This document shows positions 25,666 through 33,927 of a stretch of 41,681 nucleotides of DNA, in pieces. Both the position numbers and the translations under genes were made by a program. Position 1 is the stretch's first letter. Every line of letters begins with the position of its first letter. The stretch covers positions 1 through 41,681 of the forward strand of contig NZ_PSRR01000033.1 in the NCBI RefSeq assembly GCF_004296405.1, in the 5' to 3' direction. The DNA is from Bradyrhizobium sp. Leo170 (lineage in GTDB: Bacteria; Pseudomonadota; Alphaproteobacteria; Rhizobiales; Xanthobacteraceae). The notes beneath the pieces are model-generated. The model searched no databases. It saw only the letters and a list, made by a program, of their open reading frames with translations, and was not told where the DNA came from.

Positions 25666-26601
25666 ATGGACCTGATCGTAGGCATCCTGCACACTTCGCT
25701 GCTTGCCGGCGGCGTGCTGGCGCTGGCCGCGCTTGGCGAGGTGCTGGCCGAGCGCGTCGGCGTGGTCAATCTCGGCGTCGAAGGATTGATGGCGCTCGGC
25801 GCGATCACCGGCATTGCCGCGGTCGTGACGACCAAGAGCCCGACCGCCGGTTTCGCACTGGCGCTCGCTGTAGGTTTGCTGGTCGGCATGGTGTTTGCCG
25901 CGATCACGGTCTATCTGCGCGCCAACCAGGTGCTGTGCGGCCTCGCATTGACCTTGATGGGCACCGGCTTTGCCGCGACCGTCGGCAAGGCCTATTCCGG
26001 AATCCCGGCACCGGCGACGTTTACCGGCGTCGAGATCCCCTATCTCAGCTCGATCCCGCTGATCGGCCAGGTGCTGTTCACGCAGAATGTGCTGGTCTAC
26101 CTGATCTACATCATCCTGCCGGTGATGCTGCATGTCCTGATGTTCCGCACCCGGCATGGCCTCAACCTGCGCGCGGTCGGCGAGAACCCGGCAGCGGCCG
26201 ATGCCGCAGGGATCGCCGTGCAGCGGATCCGCTTCTGGTATGTGACCGCGGGCGCCGCGCTCGCCGCCGGCGCCGGTGCCTATCTCACGCTCGCTTTCGT
26301 TCCCTCCTGGTCGGAAGGCGTCGTCGCCGGCCGCGGCTGGATCGCGGTGGCGCTGGTGATCTTCGCCGGCTACCGCCCGCTGAATGCGGTGCTGGCGGCA
26401 CTGCTATTCGGCGTCATCACGTCGCTCGGCTTCGTCGGGCAGGCGCGCAACTGGCCGATCGCCGCGCCGGTGCTCTCGATGCTGCCCTATCTCGGCACCA
26501 TCGCCTTCATCGTCGTTCCCGTCGTCGCATGGCACCGCATGCGCCAGGTGATGGCCGCGCCTGCCGCGCTCGGCGTTCCCTATTATCGTGACCTGCGGTG
26601 A
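25666..26601 (+). CDS. nucleoside-type ABC transporter permease 2
   Basis: A 311-residue permease partner (YufQ/NupQ type) with eight to nine membrane helices. The conserved N-terminal segment LAALGEVLAERVGVVNLGVEGLMALGA is visible here as GEVLAERVGVVNLGVEGLM. The coupling loop is RTRHGLNLRAVGENPAAADA. It sits between permease 1 and the 8-oxoguanine deaminase gene, 4 bp before the latter, linking uptake to deamination. Confidence 0.93.
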   Translation: MDLIVGILHTSLLAGGVLALAALGEVLAERVGVVNLGVEGLMALGAITGIAAVVTTKSPTAGFALALAVGLLVGMVFAAITVYLRANQVLCGLALTLMGTGFAATVGKAYSGIPAPATFTGVEIPYLSSIPLIGQVLFTQNVLVYLIYIILPVMLHVLMFRTRHGLNLRAVGENPAAADAAGIAVQRIRFWYVTAGAALAAGAGAYLTLAFVPSWSEGVVAGRGWIAVALVIFAGYRPLNAVLAALLFGVITSLGFVGQARNWPIAAPVLSMLPYLGTIAFIVVPVVAWHRMRQVMAAPAALGVPYYRDLR

Positions 26602-26605
26602 CCTT

Positions 26606-28006
26606 ATGTCCACGCTGCTTGTGAAGAACATCGATCATCTCGCGACCTTCGACGATGCCAATCGCGAGATCAAAGGCGGCGCGCTGTTCGTCCGCGACAA
26701 TGTCATTGAGGCGGTCGGCAGCAATGCGGAGCTTGCGCACCTCGCCGCCGACGAGGTGGTCGATCTTTCCGGCCACCTGGTGATGCCGGGCATGGTCAAC
26801 ACCCATCATCACATGTACCAGAACCTGACACGGGTGATGGTGCAGGACGATGAATTGTTCGTCTGGCTGACCACGCTCTATCCGATCTGGGCGGAGCTCG
26901 ATGACGAGGCGATCTATGTCTCGGCCCGCGTCGCGATGGCGGAATTGATCGCCTCGGGCTGCACCACGAGCTCCGATCATCTCTATATCCAGCCCAATAA
27001 TGTCCGGCTCGACAGCACGATCCAGGCGGCACAGGAGCTGGGCCTGCGCTTCCACGCCGCGCGCGGCGCGATGTCCCGCGGCAAGAGCCAGGGCGGACTG
27101 CCGCCGGACAATTGCGTCGAGAAGGAAGCGGACATCCTGAAAGATGCCGAACGGCTGATCCAGACCTATCATGACCCGAGCCGGCACGCGATGAGCCGGA
27201 TCGTGCTCGCGCCCTGCTCGCCCTTCTCGGTAACACTAGGCCTGATGAAGGAAGCCGCCCAGCTTGCGCGCAGCCACAAGGCTGTACACCTGCATGCGCA
27301 TCTCGCGGAAGATCTCGACGAAGAGGTCTATTGCCGCGATATCTACGGCATGCGGCCGGTGGAATTCGCCGGCTCGGTCGACTGGCTCGGGCCCGACGTG
27401 TGGTTCGCCCATGCCATCTTCCTCGACAGCGGCGAGATCAAGACCTTCGCCGAGACCGGCACCGGCATGGTGCACTGCCCCTCCGCCAACATGCGGTGCG
27501 GTCAGGGCATTGCAAAAATCCGCGAGATGCGTGACGCCGGCGTCACCTGCGGGCTCGGTGTCGACGGCTCCGCTTCCAACGACACTTCCAACCTGTTCCT
27601 CGAGGCGCGGCTGGCGCAGATGCTGCAGCGGGTCGCGCCGCACCGCTATCTCTCGGAGGCGCCCGGCGGCCGCGGCGGATTCGGCGGCAGCCCGAAGGCG
27701 CTGTCGGCGCGCGAGGCGCTGGACATGGCGACGCGCGGGGGCGCCAAGCTGCTCGGCCGCGACGATATCGGCTATCTCGCGCCCGGCATGAGCGCCGATT
27801 TCATCGCGATCAAATTGAACCAGCTCGGACTCTCCGGCACCCAGCGCGATCCGCTGGCGGCGATGATCATGTGCGGTCCGTTCAAGGTGGACTATTCCTT
27901 CATCAACGGGCGCAACATCATCCGCCGCGGAGAATTTGTGCATCACGACGTCGAGGCGTCGCTTGCGGACCACGCGAAGATCATGCAACGAATCTACCGG
28001 CAATAG
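26606..28006 (+). CDS. probable 8-oxoguanine deaminase
   Basis: A 466-residue amidohydrolase. The segment MVNTHHHMYQNLTRVMVQDD with ELFVWLTTLYPIWAELDDEA is characteristic of 8-oxoguanine deaminases (EC 3.5.4.32), which make uric acid from 8-oxoguanine. Metal ligands are His67 and His69 in the HHH run, with HLHAHLAED, WFAHAIFLD and CGLGVDGSASND further on. The ATG at 26606 (MSTLLVKNIDHLATF) is 4 bp after the permease stop. It is cytoplasmic. Guanine or another hydroxylated/aminated purine or triazine are alternative substrates within this subfamily. It is followed after 29 bp by the intact Rieske-less oxygenase. Confidence 0.9.
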   Translation: MSTLLVKNIDHLATFDDANREIKGGALFVRDNVIEAVGSNAELAHLAADEVVDLSGHLVMPGMVNTHHHMYQNLTRVMVQDDELFVWLTTLYPIWAELDDEAIYVSARVAMAELIASGCTTSSDHLYIQPNNVRLDSTIQAAQELGLRFHAARGAMSRGKSQGGLPPDNCVEKEADILKDAERLIQTYHDPSRHAMSRIVLAPCSPFSVTLGLMKEAAQLARSHKAVHLHAHLAEDLDEEVYCRDIYGMRPVEFAGSVDWLGPDVWFAHAIFLDSGEIKTFAETGTGMVHCPSANMRCGQGIAKIREMRDAGVTCGLGVDGSASNDTSNLFLEARLAQMLQRVAPHRYLSEAPGGRGGFGGSPKALSAREALDMATRGGAKLLGRDDIGYLAPGMSADFIAIKLNQLGLSGTQRDPLAAMIMCGPFKVDYSFINGRNIIRRGEFVHHDVEASLADHAKIMQRIYRQ

Positions 28007-28035
28007 GCCGACCGCAACGAAGCGGAGCTTGCACC

Positions 28036-28905
28036 ATGAATGGCTACATCGACCCCGGCACGCTGAACCAGTGGTATGTGCTGGATGCGCTCACCGACAT
28101 CCCGGCATCGCCCCGGCGCAATCGCCTGCTCGGCGTTGAGCTGACCACGTTCCGCGACGCGGATGGCGCGATCATCGTCTCGGCGGAAGACCGCGACGAT
28201 CCGCTGCCGGTGCGGGAGCGTTACGGCTACCTCTGGACCACGCTGGGAAAACCTGATCGCGACGTGTTGCCGCTTCCCGAAGCCGAGGAGAAGGACCGGC
28301 GGCATGTGATCTGCGGCGCGGTCTCGGTGCGCTCGTCGGGCTTGCGCATCGTCGAGAATTTTTTGGATATGGCGCATTTCCCGTTCGTCCACACCGATAT
28401 CCTCGGCGCCGAGCCGCATACGGAGGTGCGCCACTACACGACGGAGATCCGCCGCGACGTCGACGAAGTCTGGGCCACCGACTGCGAATTCTTCCAGCCG
28501 CAGGCGGCGCTGTCGGCCCAGGACGGCAGCGTCACACAATATATCTACCGGGTCGCCGCCCCCTTCGCGACGCTGCTCTACAAGACCTGCCTGAATGTCG
28601 CCGATCGCTGGGATGTGATCTGCCTGTTCGTGCAGCCGCTCGACCCCGACCATTGCCGCGCCCATCCGGTGAGTTTCCTGATCGACGACACCTCCGAACT
28701 CGCCGATCTCGTCCAGTTCCAGCAAATGATCTTCCTGCAGGACCGCATCATCCTGGAAAACCAGCGCCCGCGGCTGCTGCCGCTGGAACCGCGGGCGGAA
28801 ATCCCGACCCGGGCGGACGCCTCCTCCGTGGTATACCGGCGCTGGCTGAAGGAAAAAGGGGTGGTTTACGGAACCACGCTCGGCGCAACGGCGGCATTTT
28901 CGTAG
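28036..28905 (+). CDS. Rieske-less non-haem iron oxygenase subunit (NdmC-like)
   Basis: A 289-residue protein with the catalytic half of a Rieske oxygenase alpha subunit but no CxH...CxxH Rieske cluster. The mononuclear iron site is ENFLDMAHFPFVH (His114, His119, bridging Asp111), and the third ligand is probably Asp236 in FLQDRIILENQ. The short N-terminal part (LNQWYVLDALTDIPASPRRN) replaces the Rieske domain. NdmC of P. putida CBB5, a 7-methylxanthine N-demethylase subunit, also lacks the Rieske domain and borrows it from NdmD. The ATG at 28036 has GGAG upstream. It is the last gene of the transporter arm. A frameshifted paralogue lies at 11883-12750. The function is inferred to be oxygenation or N-demethylation of a purine-like ring, with electrons from the Rieske protein at 20489. 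Confidence 0.88.
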   Translation: MNGYIDPGTLNQWYVLDALTDIPASPRRNRLLGVELTTFRDADGAIIVSAEDRDDPLPVRERYGYLWTTLGKPDRDVLPLPEAEEKDRRHVICGAVSVRSSGLRIVENFLDMAHFPFVHTDILGAEPHTEVRHYTTEIRRDVDEVWATDCEFFQPQAALSAQDGSVTQYIYRVAAPFATLLYKTCLNVADRWDVICLFVQPLDPDHCRAHPVSFLIDDTSELADLVQFQQMIFLQDRIILENQRPRLLPLEPRAEIPTRADASSVVYRRWLKEKGVVYGTTLGATAAFS

Positions 28906-28927
28906 GGGTATTGGAACATCTTGTGAC

Positions 28928-29032
28928 TAGAGCATTTTCGGTTCTGATTGAATCAGAACCGAAGCTCTAGATTCTTGTTTTGACGCGTTTTCTTCACGCG
29001 AACCGGTGTCCACTTCGCTCGAAAACGCTCTA
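28928..29032. repeat. palindromic repeat, family C copy 1
   Basis: The element begins TAGAGCATTTTCGG and ends CGAAAACGCTCTA. It contains a 13-bp hairpin TTCGGTTCTGATT / AATCAGAACCGAA (28937-28949 and 28951-28963). Its last 35 nt (28998-29032) recur exactly, inverted, at 35632-35666. It lies 22 bp 3' of the oxygenase stop and probably folds in that transcript. The rest of the 28906-29138 gap shows no gene. Confidence 0.87.
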
Positions 29033-29138
29033 ATGCGTTGGCAGGCAGGGTGATGCCTGTCACAGGCATGCCAAACTATGGCCGTACCGGCGTTAAATAC
29101 ACGCGATTCCCGTCACCCCTCATGATCGCTGCATTTTT

Positions 29139-31466
29139 ATGCCGAGCAACAGTCTCCGACTCATCACGATTGCGCTCACCTGTCTGCTGCTGCTGATTGC
29201 GCCGGCGCGATCGCAAATGCTTCTTCCGAACACGTCGCCGCCTCCTCCGCCACCGACAGCAGCGGCGCAGGCGCAAGCGACCCTGGATATCCTGCAGGAC
29301 GACCACAAGCGGGCGCAGCTCATCCAGACGCTGCAGACCATCGCGAAAGCGTCCTCCTCCGGCGCGCCCGCGCAGCCGCAAGGTTCGGCGTCGCCGCCGG
29401 CCTTCACCGATAATCTTGGCGTCCAGCTTCTTGCCGAAGTCTCGGACTGGTTCGGTGACGTCTCGGACCAGCTCGCCACCGCGGCCCGCACCGTGTCCGA
29501 CTTTCCGATGATCTGGGGCTGGCTGGTCAATCTCACCACCAATCCGTACATGCAGCAGATGCTGCTCGACACGGCGTGGCGGCTCGTGCTCGTCATCGCC
29601 TGCGCTTTCATGGCGGAATGGATCATCCGCCGCGCGATCCGGCGTCCGCTCGCCGCCATCGACCGCTATATTCCATTGCGCGCGCGGCATGCGGATACCG
29701 TGCGGGATGCGGGTGCGGCCACCGAAACGCAGCCGGTCCGGCGCTGGCATGCAACGCTCACCTATGCCTGGCAGCTCGCCATCCGGCTTCCCTTTGCATT
29801 GGCACGGCTGTTCCTGGACCTGCTGCCTGTGATCTGCTTCGCGGCGATCGGCAATCTCCTGCTCGCGACCGACATCGGCCGCGCACCGACGCCCCGCGTC
29901 GTCATCTTGGCAATGGTCAATGCTTACGTGATCTACGGCAGCATCCTCGCTGTCACCGCGTCGGTGATCTCCCCGGCTTCCAGCCAGCCCAGCCTGTTCA
30001 TCATCCGCGACGAGGCCGCCGCCTATCTCGACATCTGGTGGCGGCGCATCGTGGCCGTCACCGTGTTCGGAGTCGCCCTCGCCAACATCGCGCTGCTGCT
30101 CGGCCTGTATCGGCCGGCCTATCACGCCCTGATCCGGCTGTTGATGCTGGTGGTGCACCTGTTCGTGGTCATCATCATCCTGCAATGCCGCCGCGGCGTC
30201 GCCGACTGGATCCGGGCGCCGGAGGGCGCGCGCGGCCCGCTCGTGGTGATGCGCAACCGATTCGCCGACGTCTGGCACATTCTCGCGATCGTCCTTGACC
30301 TCGCGCTATGGACCGTCTGGGCGCTGCGGGTGCAGAACGGCTATGCGCTGCTGTTCCGCTATTTCGTCGCCAGCGTCGCCGTGCTCCTGATCGCGCGGCT
30401 GGCGCAGATCGCGATGATGGCGGCGCTGGACCGCGTGTTCCGCATCAGCCCGGAATTCACGCGCCAGTTTCCGGGCCTCGAAGCACGCGCCAACCGGTAT
30501 TTCCCTGCGTTGCGGAGCATCGTCTCGGGCGTGATCGCTGTCATCACCGTGATCGCGCTGCTCGAGGTCTGGGGCCTGGATGCGGCGGCATGGTTCACCA
30601 GCGATCATATCGGCGGACGCCTGCTGTCGGCACTGATCACGGTCGCCATCGCCGGCGTGGTCGCGCTTGCGATCTGGGAAGCGGTCAATGCCGCCGTCGA
30701 GCAGCATCTGCTGCAGCTCGCGCGCGAAGGACGCTACGCCCGCGCCGCGCGGATGCGCACCTTCCTGCCGATGCTGCGCACGACCCTGCTGTCGGTCATT
30801 CTCACCGTCGTCGCGCTGACGGCGCTGAGCCAGCTCGGCGTCAACATCGCGCCACTGCTGGCCGGCGCCGGCATCGTCGGCATCGCCATCGGCTTCGGCT
30901 CGCAGAAACTGGTGCAGGACGTCATCACCGGGCTGTTCCTCCTGCTCGAGAACGCGATGCAGGTCGGCGACTTCGTTACCGTGTCGGGCCTGTCTGGTGT
31001 CGTCGAGAACCTCTCGATCCGCACCATCCGGCTGCGCGCCGGCGATGGTTCCGTGCACATCATCCCGTTCAGCTCGGTGACATCAGTCACCAATACCAAC
31101 CGCGGCATCGGCAATGCCGCGGTCAGCGTCAACGTGGACTACAACGAAGATCCCGATCGCGTCGGCGCCGTGCTGAAGGAGATCGGCGCCGAGCTGCGCA
31201 AGGATCCCGCATTCCAGCACATGATCCGCGGTGATCTCGATCTCTGGGGCGTCGACAAGGTCGATGCCACCATGACGACCGTCGTCGGGCAGATCCAATG
31301 CACCGACTCCGGACGCTGGCCGGTGCAGCGCGAGTTCTACCGGCGGATGAAGAAGCGCTTCCACGAACTCAACATCCAGATCGCCCGGCCACCGCAGACG
31401 ATGCTCGTGCTGCAGTCGCCGCTCGAGCGGAAAGACGAGCCACGCGGCGCGGAAGCCGCGGAATAA
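29139..31466 (+). CDS. MscS-family mechanosensitive channel
   Basis: A 775-residue channel of the large MscS subgroup (YbiO-like). A signal peptide (LTCLLLLIAPARSQ) is followed by a periplasmic Pro/Ala-rich segment, several membrane helices, and the pore-lining region ALSQLGVNIAPLLAGAGIVG with IAIGFGSQKLVQDVITGLFL (about residues 560-600). The MscS beta-domain VGDFVTVSGLSGVVENLSIR comes next, and the C-terminal alpha/beta cage ends near RPPQTMLVLQSPLE. It opens on membrane tension to release solutes. The ATG at 29139 has a poor ribosome-binding site. It is a single gene flanked by repeats. Confidence 0.93.
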   Translation: MPSNSLRLITIALTCLLLLIAPARSQMLLPNTSPPPPPPTAAAQAQATLDILQDDHKRAQLIQTLQTIAKASSSGAPAQPQGSASPPAFTDNLGVQLLAEVSDWFGDVSDQLATAARTVSDFPMIWGWLVNLTTNPYMQQMLLDTAWRLVLVIACAFMAEWIIRRAIRRPLAAIDRYIPLRARHADTVRDAGAATETQPVRRWHATLTYAWQLAIRLPFALARLFLDLLPVICFAAIGNLLLATDIGRAPTPRVVILAMVNAYVIYGSILAVTASVISPASSQPSLFIIRDEAAAYLDIWWRRIVAVTVFGVALANIALLLGLYRPAYHALIRLLMLVVHLFVVIIILQCRRGVADWIRAPEGARGPLVVMRNRFADVWHILAIVLDLALWTVWALRVQNGYALLFRYFVASVAVLLIARLAQIAMMAALDRVFRISPEFTRQFPGLEARANRYFPALRSIVSGVIAVITVIALLEVWGLDAAAWFTSDHIGGRLLSALITVAIAGVVALAIWEAVNAAVEQHLLQLAREGRYARAARMRTFLPMLRTTLLSVILTVVALTALSQLGVNIAPLLAGAGIVGIAIGFGSQKLVQDVITGLFLLLENAMQVGDFVTVSGLSGVVENLSIRTIRLRAGDGSVHIIPFSSVTSVTNTNRGIGNAAVSVNVDYNEDPDRVGAVLKEIGAELRKDPAFQHMIRGDLDLWGVDKVDATMTTVVGQIQCTDSGRWPVQREFYRRMKKRFHELNIQIARPPQTMLVLQSPLERKDEPRGAEAAE

Positions 31467-31535
31467 CCGCGGCGATATTCCGCGCAGCAGCATGATCCGA
31501 ACTGATCGGATCGGTTGGACATCGCAAGCCTCCCA

Positions 31536-31650
31536 CCTCTCCCGCTTGCGGGAGAGGTCGGCGCGTAGCGCCGGGTGAGGGCTCTCTCCATTCGGGGAAT
31601 CCCAATGCGGAGAAACCCTCACCCCAGCCCTCTCCCGCTTGCGGGAGAGG
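31536..31650. repeat. palindromic repeat, family B copy 2
   Basis: Two identical hairpins CCTCTCCCGC-TT-GCGGGAGAGG (31536-31557 and 31629-31650) flank a centre containing GGTGAGGGCTCTCTCC and GGAGAAACCCTCACC, themselves partly complementary. It is the same element as at 15731-15852. It sits about 70 bp 3' of the channel gene and is a likely transcript end. Confidence 0.85.
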
Positions 31651-32036
31651 GAGCGCAGCGTTCATCGCGGATACGATTCGATCTCATCTCATCATGCTCC
31701 AGGAACTTTCTTCCGGCGCCCTGATCGTGACCCCACTGCGGCCACGAGCCGCACCTGCATTTTCAAAAACCGAGTATGGTAGCTGCCAGCGCGCTCGGAG
31801 GCAGTCGTCTCATCCACGAAGCTGTTGCAAGCGCGCTAAGCGGTGATACGATCCTAACAACAGTGAGGAAACGCCAGAAATTGCAGCGTTGCAACGCAAG
31901 TTGAGCGGCGAATTTCTCCTCACGAAAAATCGGCAACAGACCGATTGCAAGAGGGAGGACTGCAAGGTGAAGCCAGCGAACGCTTTTTTCGAACTTCCGG
32001 AATGCTCGATGGCTGCTACCATCAGCGGGTAGGCCC
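31651..32036. promoter_or_regulatory. upstream region of the Dpp-type operon
   Basis: No full gene is visible in this stretch, which must hold the promoter of the peptide-type transporter operon. It contains a 12-bp perfect palindrome GCGTTGCAACGC (31886-31897), a candidate operator for the TetR regulator encoded at the operon's end, and a short hairpin TGCGGC-CACGA-GCCGCA (31737-31753). A purine-rich ribosome-binding site GAGGGAGGA (about 31951-31959) precedes a 21-codon frame. Promoter boxes are not clear by eye. Confidence 0.35.
31967..32032 (+). CDS. possible 21-residue leader peptide
   Basis: A GTG-started frame of 21 codons (VKPANAFFELPECSMAATIS followed by G) has a good ribosome-binding site, GGGAGGA, about 8 nt upstream. 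It ends in TAG just 4 nt before the TTG start of the permease. The permease itself has a weak ribosome-binding site, so the short frame could couple or control its translation. It may be chance. There is no homology evidence. Confidence 0.25.
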   Translation: MKPANAFFELPECSMAATISG

Positions 32037-32990
32037 TTGTACGGATACATTGTGCGCCGGCTGCTGGCGCTGATCCCCACGCTGCTGTTTGCCAGTCTGA
32101 TCGTGTTCGCCACGGTACGGATGATTCCGGGCGACGTGATCGACATGATGCTGAGCCAGAACGATCTGGCGGCTGACAAGCTGAGCCGCGAACAGCTCGT
32201 TCATGCGCTCGGCCTCGACAAGCCTATGGCCGAACAATACCTGATCTGGATCGCCGGCATCTTGAAAGGCGATTTCGGCCGGTCGCTCTGGCAGTCGACT
32301 CCCGTCCTCGAGCTCGTCCTGCAGCGCCTGCCTGTCACCTTTGAGCTCGGCGTCATCGCGCTCGCGGTGGGTCTCGTGATCGCGCTCCCGATTGGCGTCT
32401 ACTCCGCCGTTCGGCAGGACACGGTGGGAGATTTCGTCGCGCGCTCGTTTTCGATCCTCCTGCTGGCCGTGCCGAGCTTCTGGATGGGCACCATGGTGAT
32501 GGTGTTCCCATCGATCTGGTGGGGCTGGTCGCCCGAAGTGAACTACGTGAAGTTCGCCGACGACCCGATCCAGAACCTCAAGCAGATCATCGTGCCGGCC
32601 ATGGTTCTCGGCGCGAGCCTATCGGCTGTCACGATGCGCATGACGCGCACCATGATGCTCGAGGTGCTGCGCCAGGACTATATCCGTACCGCCCGTGCCA
32701 AGGGTCTCAATCAACGCCTCGTCATCATGCGCCACGCCTTGCGCAACGCGCTCATCCCGGTGATTACGCTCGTGGGCCTCCAGGCCCCCTTGCTGATCGG
32801 CGGCGCCATCATCATCGAGCAGATCTTCGTCATCCCCGGCATGGGGCTTCTCCTGCTCGAGGCGGTGAATCAGCGAGACTACCCGATCATCACCGGCGTG
32901 TTCCTGACGGTGGGACTCGCAGTGATGCTCATCAACCTCATGGTCGATCTCAGCTACGGGCTGCTCGATCCCCGGGTGAGGACCAGATGA
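32037..32990 (+). CDS. Dpp/Opp-type ABC transporter permease (DppB-like)
   Basis: A 317-residue inner-membrane permease with about six helices. It begins YIVRRLLALIPTLLFASLIV, the conserved start of DppB/OppB proteins. The coupling loop is RQDYIRTARAKGLNQRLVIM followed by RHALRNALIPVIT, matching the EAA motif. The start is TTG at 32037 (GTG at 32052 is an alternative). No in-frame ATG lies upstream before a stop at 31968. It overlaps the next permease by 4 nt. It imports oligopeptides or other solutes together with the following four genes. Confidence 0.92.
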   Translation: MYGYIVRRLLALIPTLLFASLIVFATVRMIPGDVIDMMLSQNDLAADKLSREQLVHALGLDKPMAEQYLIWIAGILKGDFGRSLWQSTPVLELVLQRLPVTFELGVIALAVGLVIALPIGVYSAVRQDTVGDFVARSFSILLLAVPSFWMGTMVMVFPSIWWGWSPEVNYVKFADDPIQNLKQIIVPAMVLGASLSAVTMRMTRTMMLEVLRQDYIRTARAKGLNQRLVIMRHALRNALIPVITLVGLQAPLLIGGAIIIEQIFVIPGMGLLLLEAVNQRDYPIITGVFLTVGLAVMLINLMVDLSYGLLDPRVRTR

Positions 32991-33886
32991 CGGCGATCGA
33001 ACAGGCCAATCCCTCCGTCGGCCAGGAGACGAGACGCAACCCGGCACTGCAGTTTCTGGGCCGCCTGTTCCGCGAGAAGCCGTTTGGTGCCGCGGCCGGG
33101 ATCATCTTTCTGCTGTTCGTCTTTGCCGGCCTGTTCGCGGATGTGCTGGCGCCCTATGGCTTCAACGAGATCAATCCCATACAGCGGCTGAAGCCGCCGT
33201 CGTGGGCGCATCTCTTCGGCACCGACAATCTCGGCCGGGACCTGTTCTCGCGCTGCCTGTATGGCGCCCGCCTTTCGGTGATCATCGGTTTCTCGGCCGC
33301 GTTTCTCGCAACCGTGATCTCGGTGCTGATCGGCGCGCTGACAGGCTATCTCGGCGGCCGCTTCGATATGATCACGCAGCGGTTCGTCGATGCCTACATG
33401 TCCTTTCCCGAACTCGTGATCCTGATCGCCGTCGTCTCCGTCGTCGGTCCGGGCATGCCGCAGATCATCGGCGTGTTGAGCCTTGCCTTCGGCATCGCCG
33501 GCTCCCGCATCATACGCGGCGCCGTCGTCTCCGTGCGCGAGCACATGTATGTGCACGCCAGCCAGTCGATCGGTGCCTCCACCAGCCGCATCCTTTGGCG
33601 GCATATCCTGCCCAACATCATGCCGCCGATCATCGTGCTGTTCACGACCCGCGTCGGCGCCGTGATCCTCGTCGAATCCGGACTGTCGTTTCTCGGTCTT
33701 GGCGTTCCCCCGCCGGCGCCGACCTGGGGCGGACTGCTGTCGGGCAGCGGGCGAACCTACATGTTCCAGGGTCCATGGCTGGCGCTGGCGCCGGGGCTCT
33801 GCCTGACCATCGTCGTCTATGCCACCAACGTCTTTGGCGATGCCCTGCGCGACCTGCTCGACCCGCGCATGCGCGGATCGCGATAG
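32987..33886 (+). CDS. Dpp/Opp-type ABC transporter permease (DppC-like)
   Basis: A 299-residue permease partner. The N-terminal OppC segment (FGAAAGIIFLLFVFAGLFAD) is followed by the conserved PSWAHLFGTDNLGRDLFSRC, then helices and the EAA loop REHMYVHASQSIGASTSRIL. The C-terminus has VILVESGLSFLGLGVPPPAP, typical of DppC. The ATG at 32987 overlaps the preceding stop (ATGA), fixing the start. The binding-protein gene follows after 41 bp with its own strong ribosome-binding site. Confidence 0.93.
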   Translation: MTAIEQANPSVGQETRRNPALQFLGRLFREKPFGAAAGIIFLLFVFAGLFADVLAPYGFNEINPIQRLKPPSWAHLFGTDNLGRDLFSRCLYGARLSVIIGFSAAFLATVISVLIGALTGYLGGRFDMITQRFVDAYMSFPELVILIAVVSVVGPGMPQIIGVLSLAFGIAGSRIIRGAVVSVREHMYVHASQSIGASTSRILWRHILPNIMPPIIVLFTTRVGAVILVESGLSFLGLGVPPPAPTWGGLLSGSGRTYMFQGPWLALAPGLCLTIVVYATNVFGDALRDLLDPRMRGSR

Positions 33887-33927
33887 CCGGCGGCCATACA
33901 AAACAAACAAAGAGGAGGGAGAGGAAC

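Noticed and set aside
29076..30278. A 400-codon frame antisense to the MscS channel
   Set aside because: It covers a conserved channel gene on the other strand and has no recognisable features.
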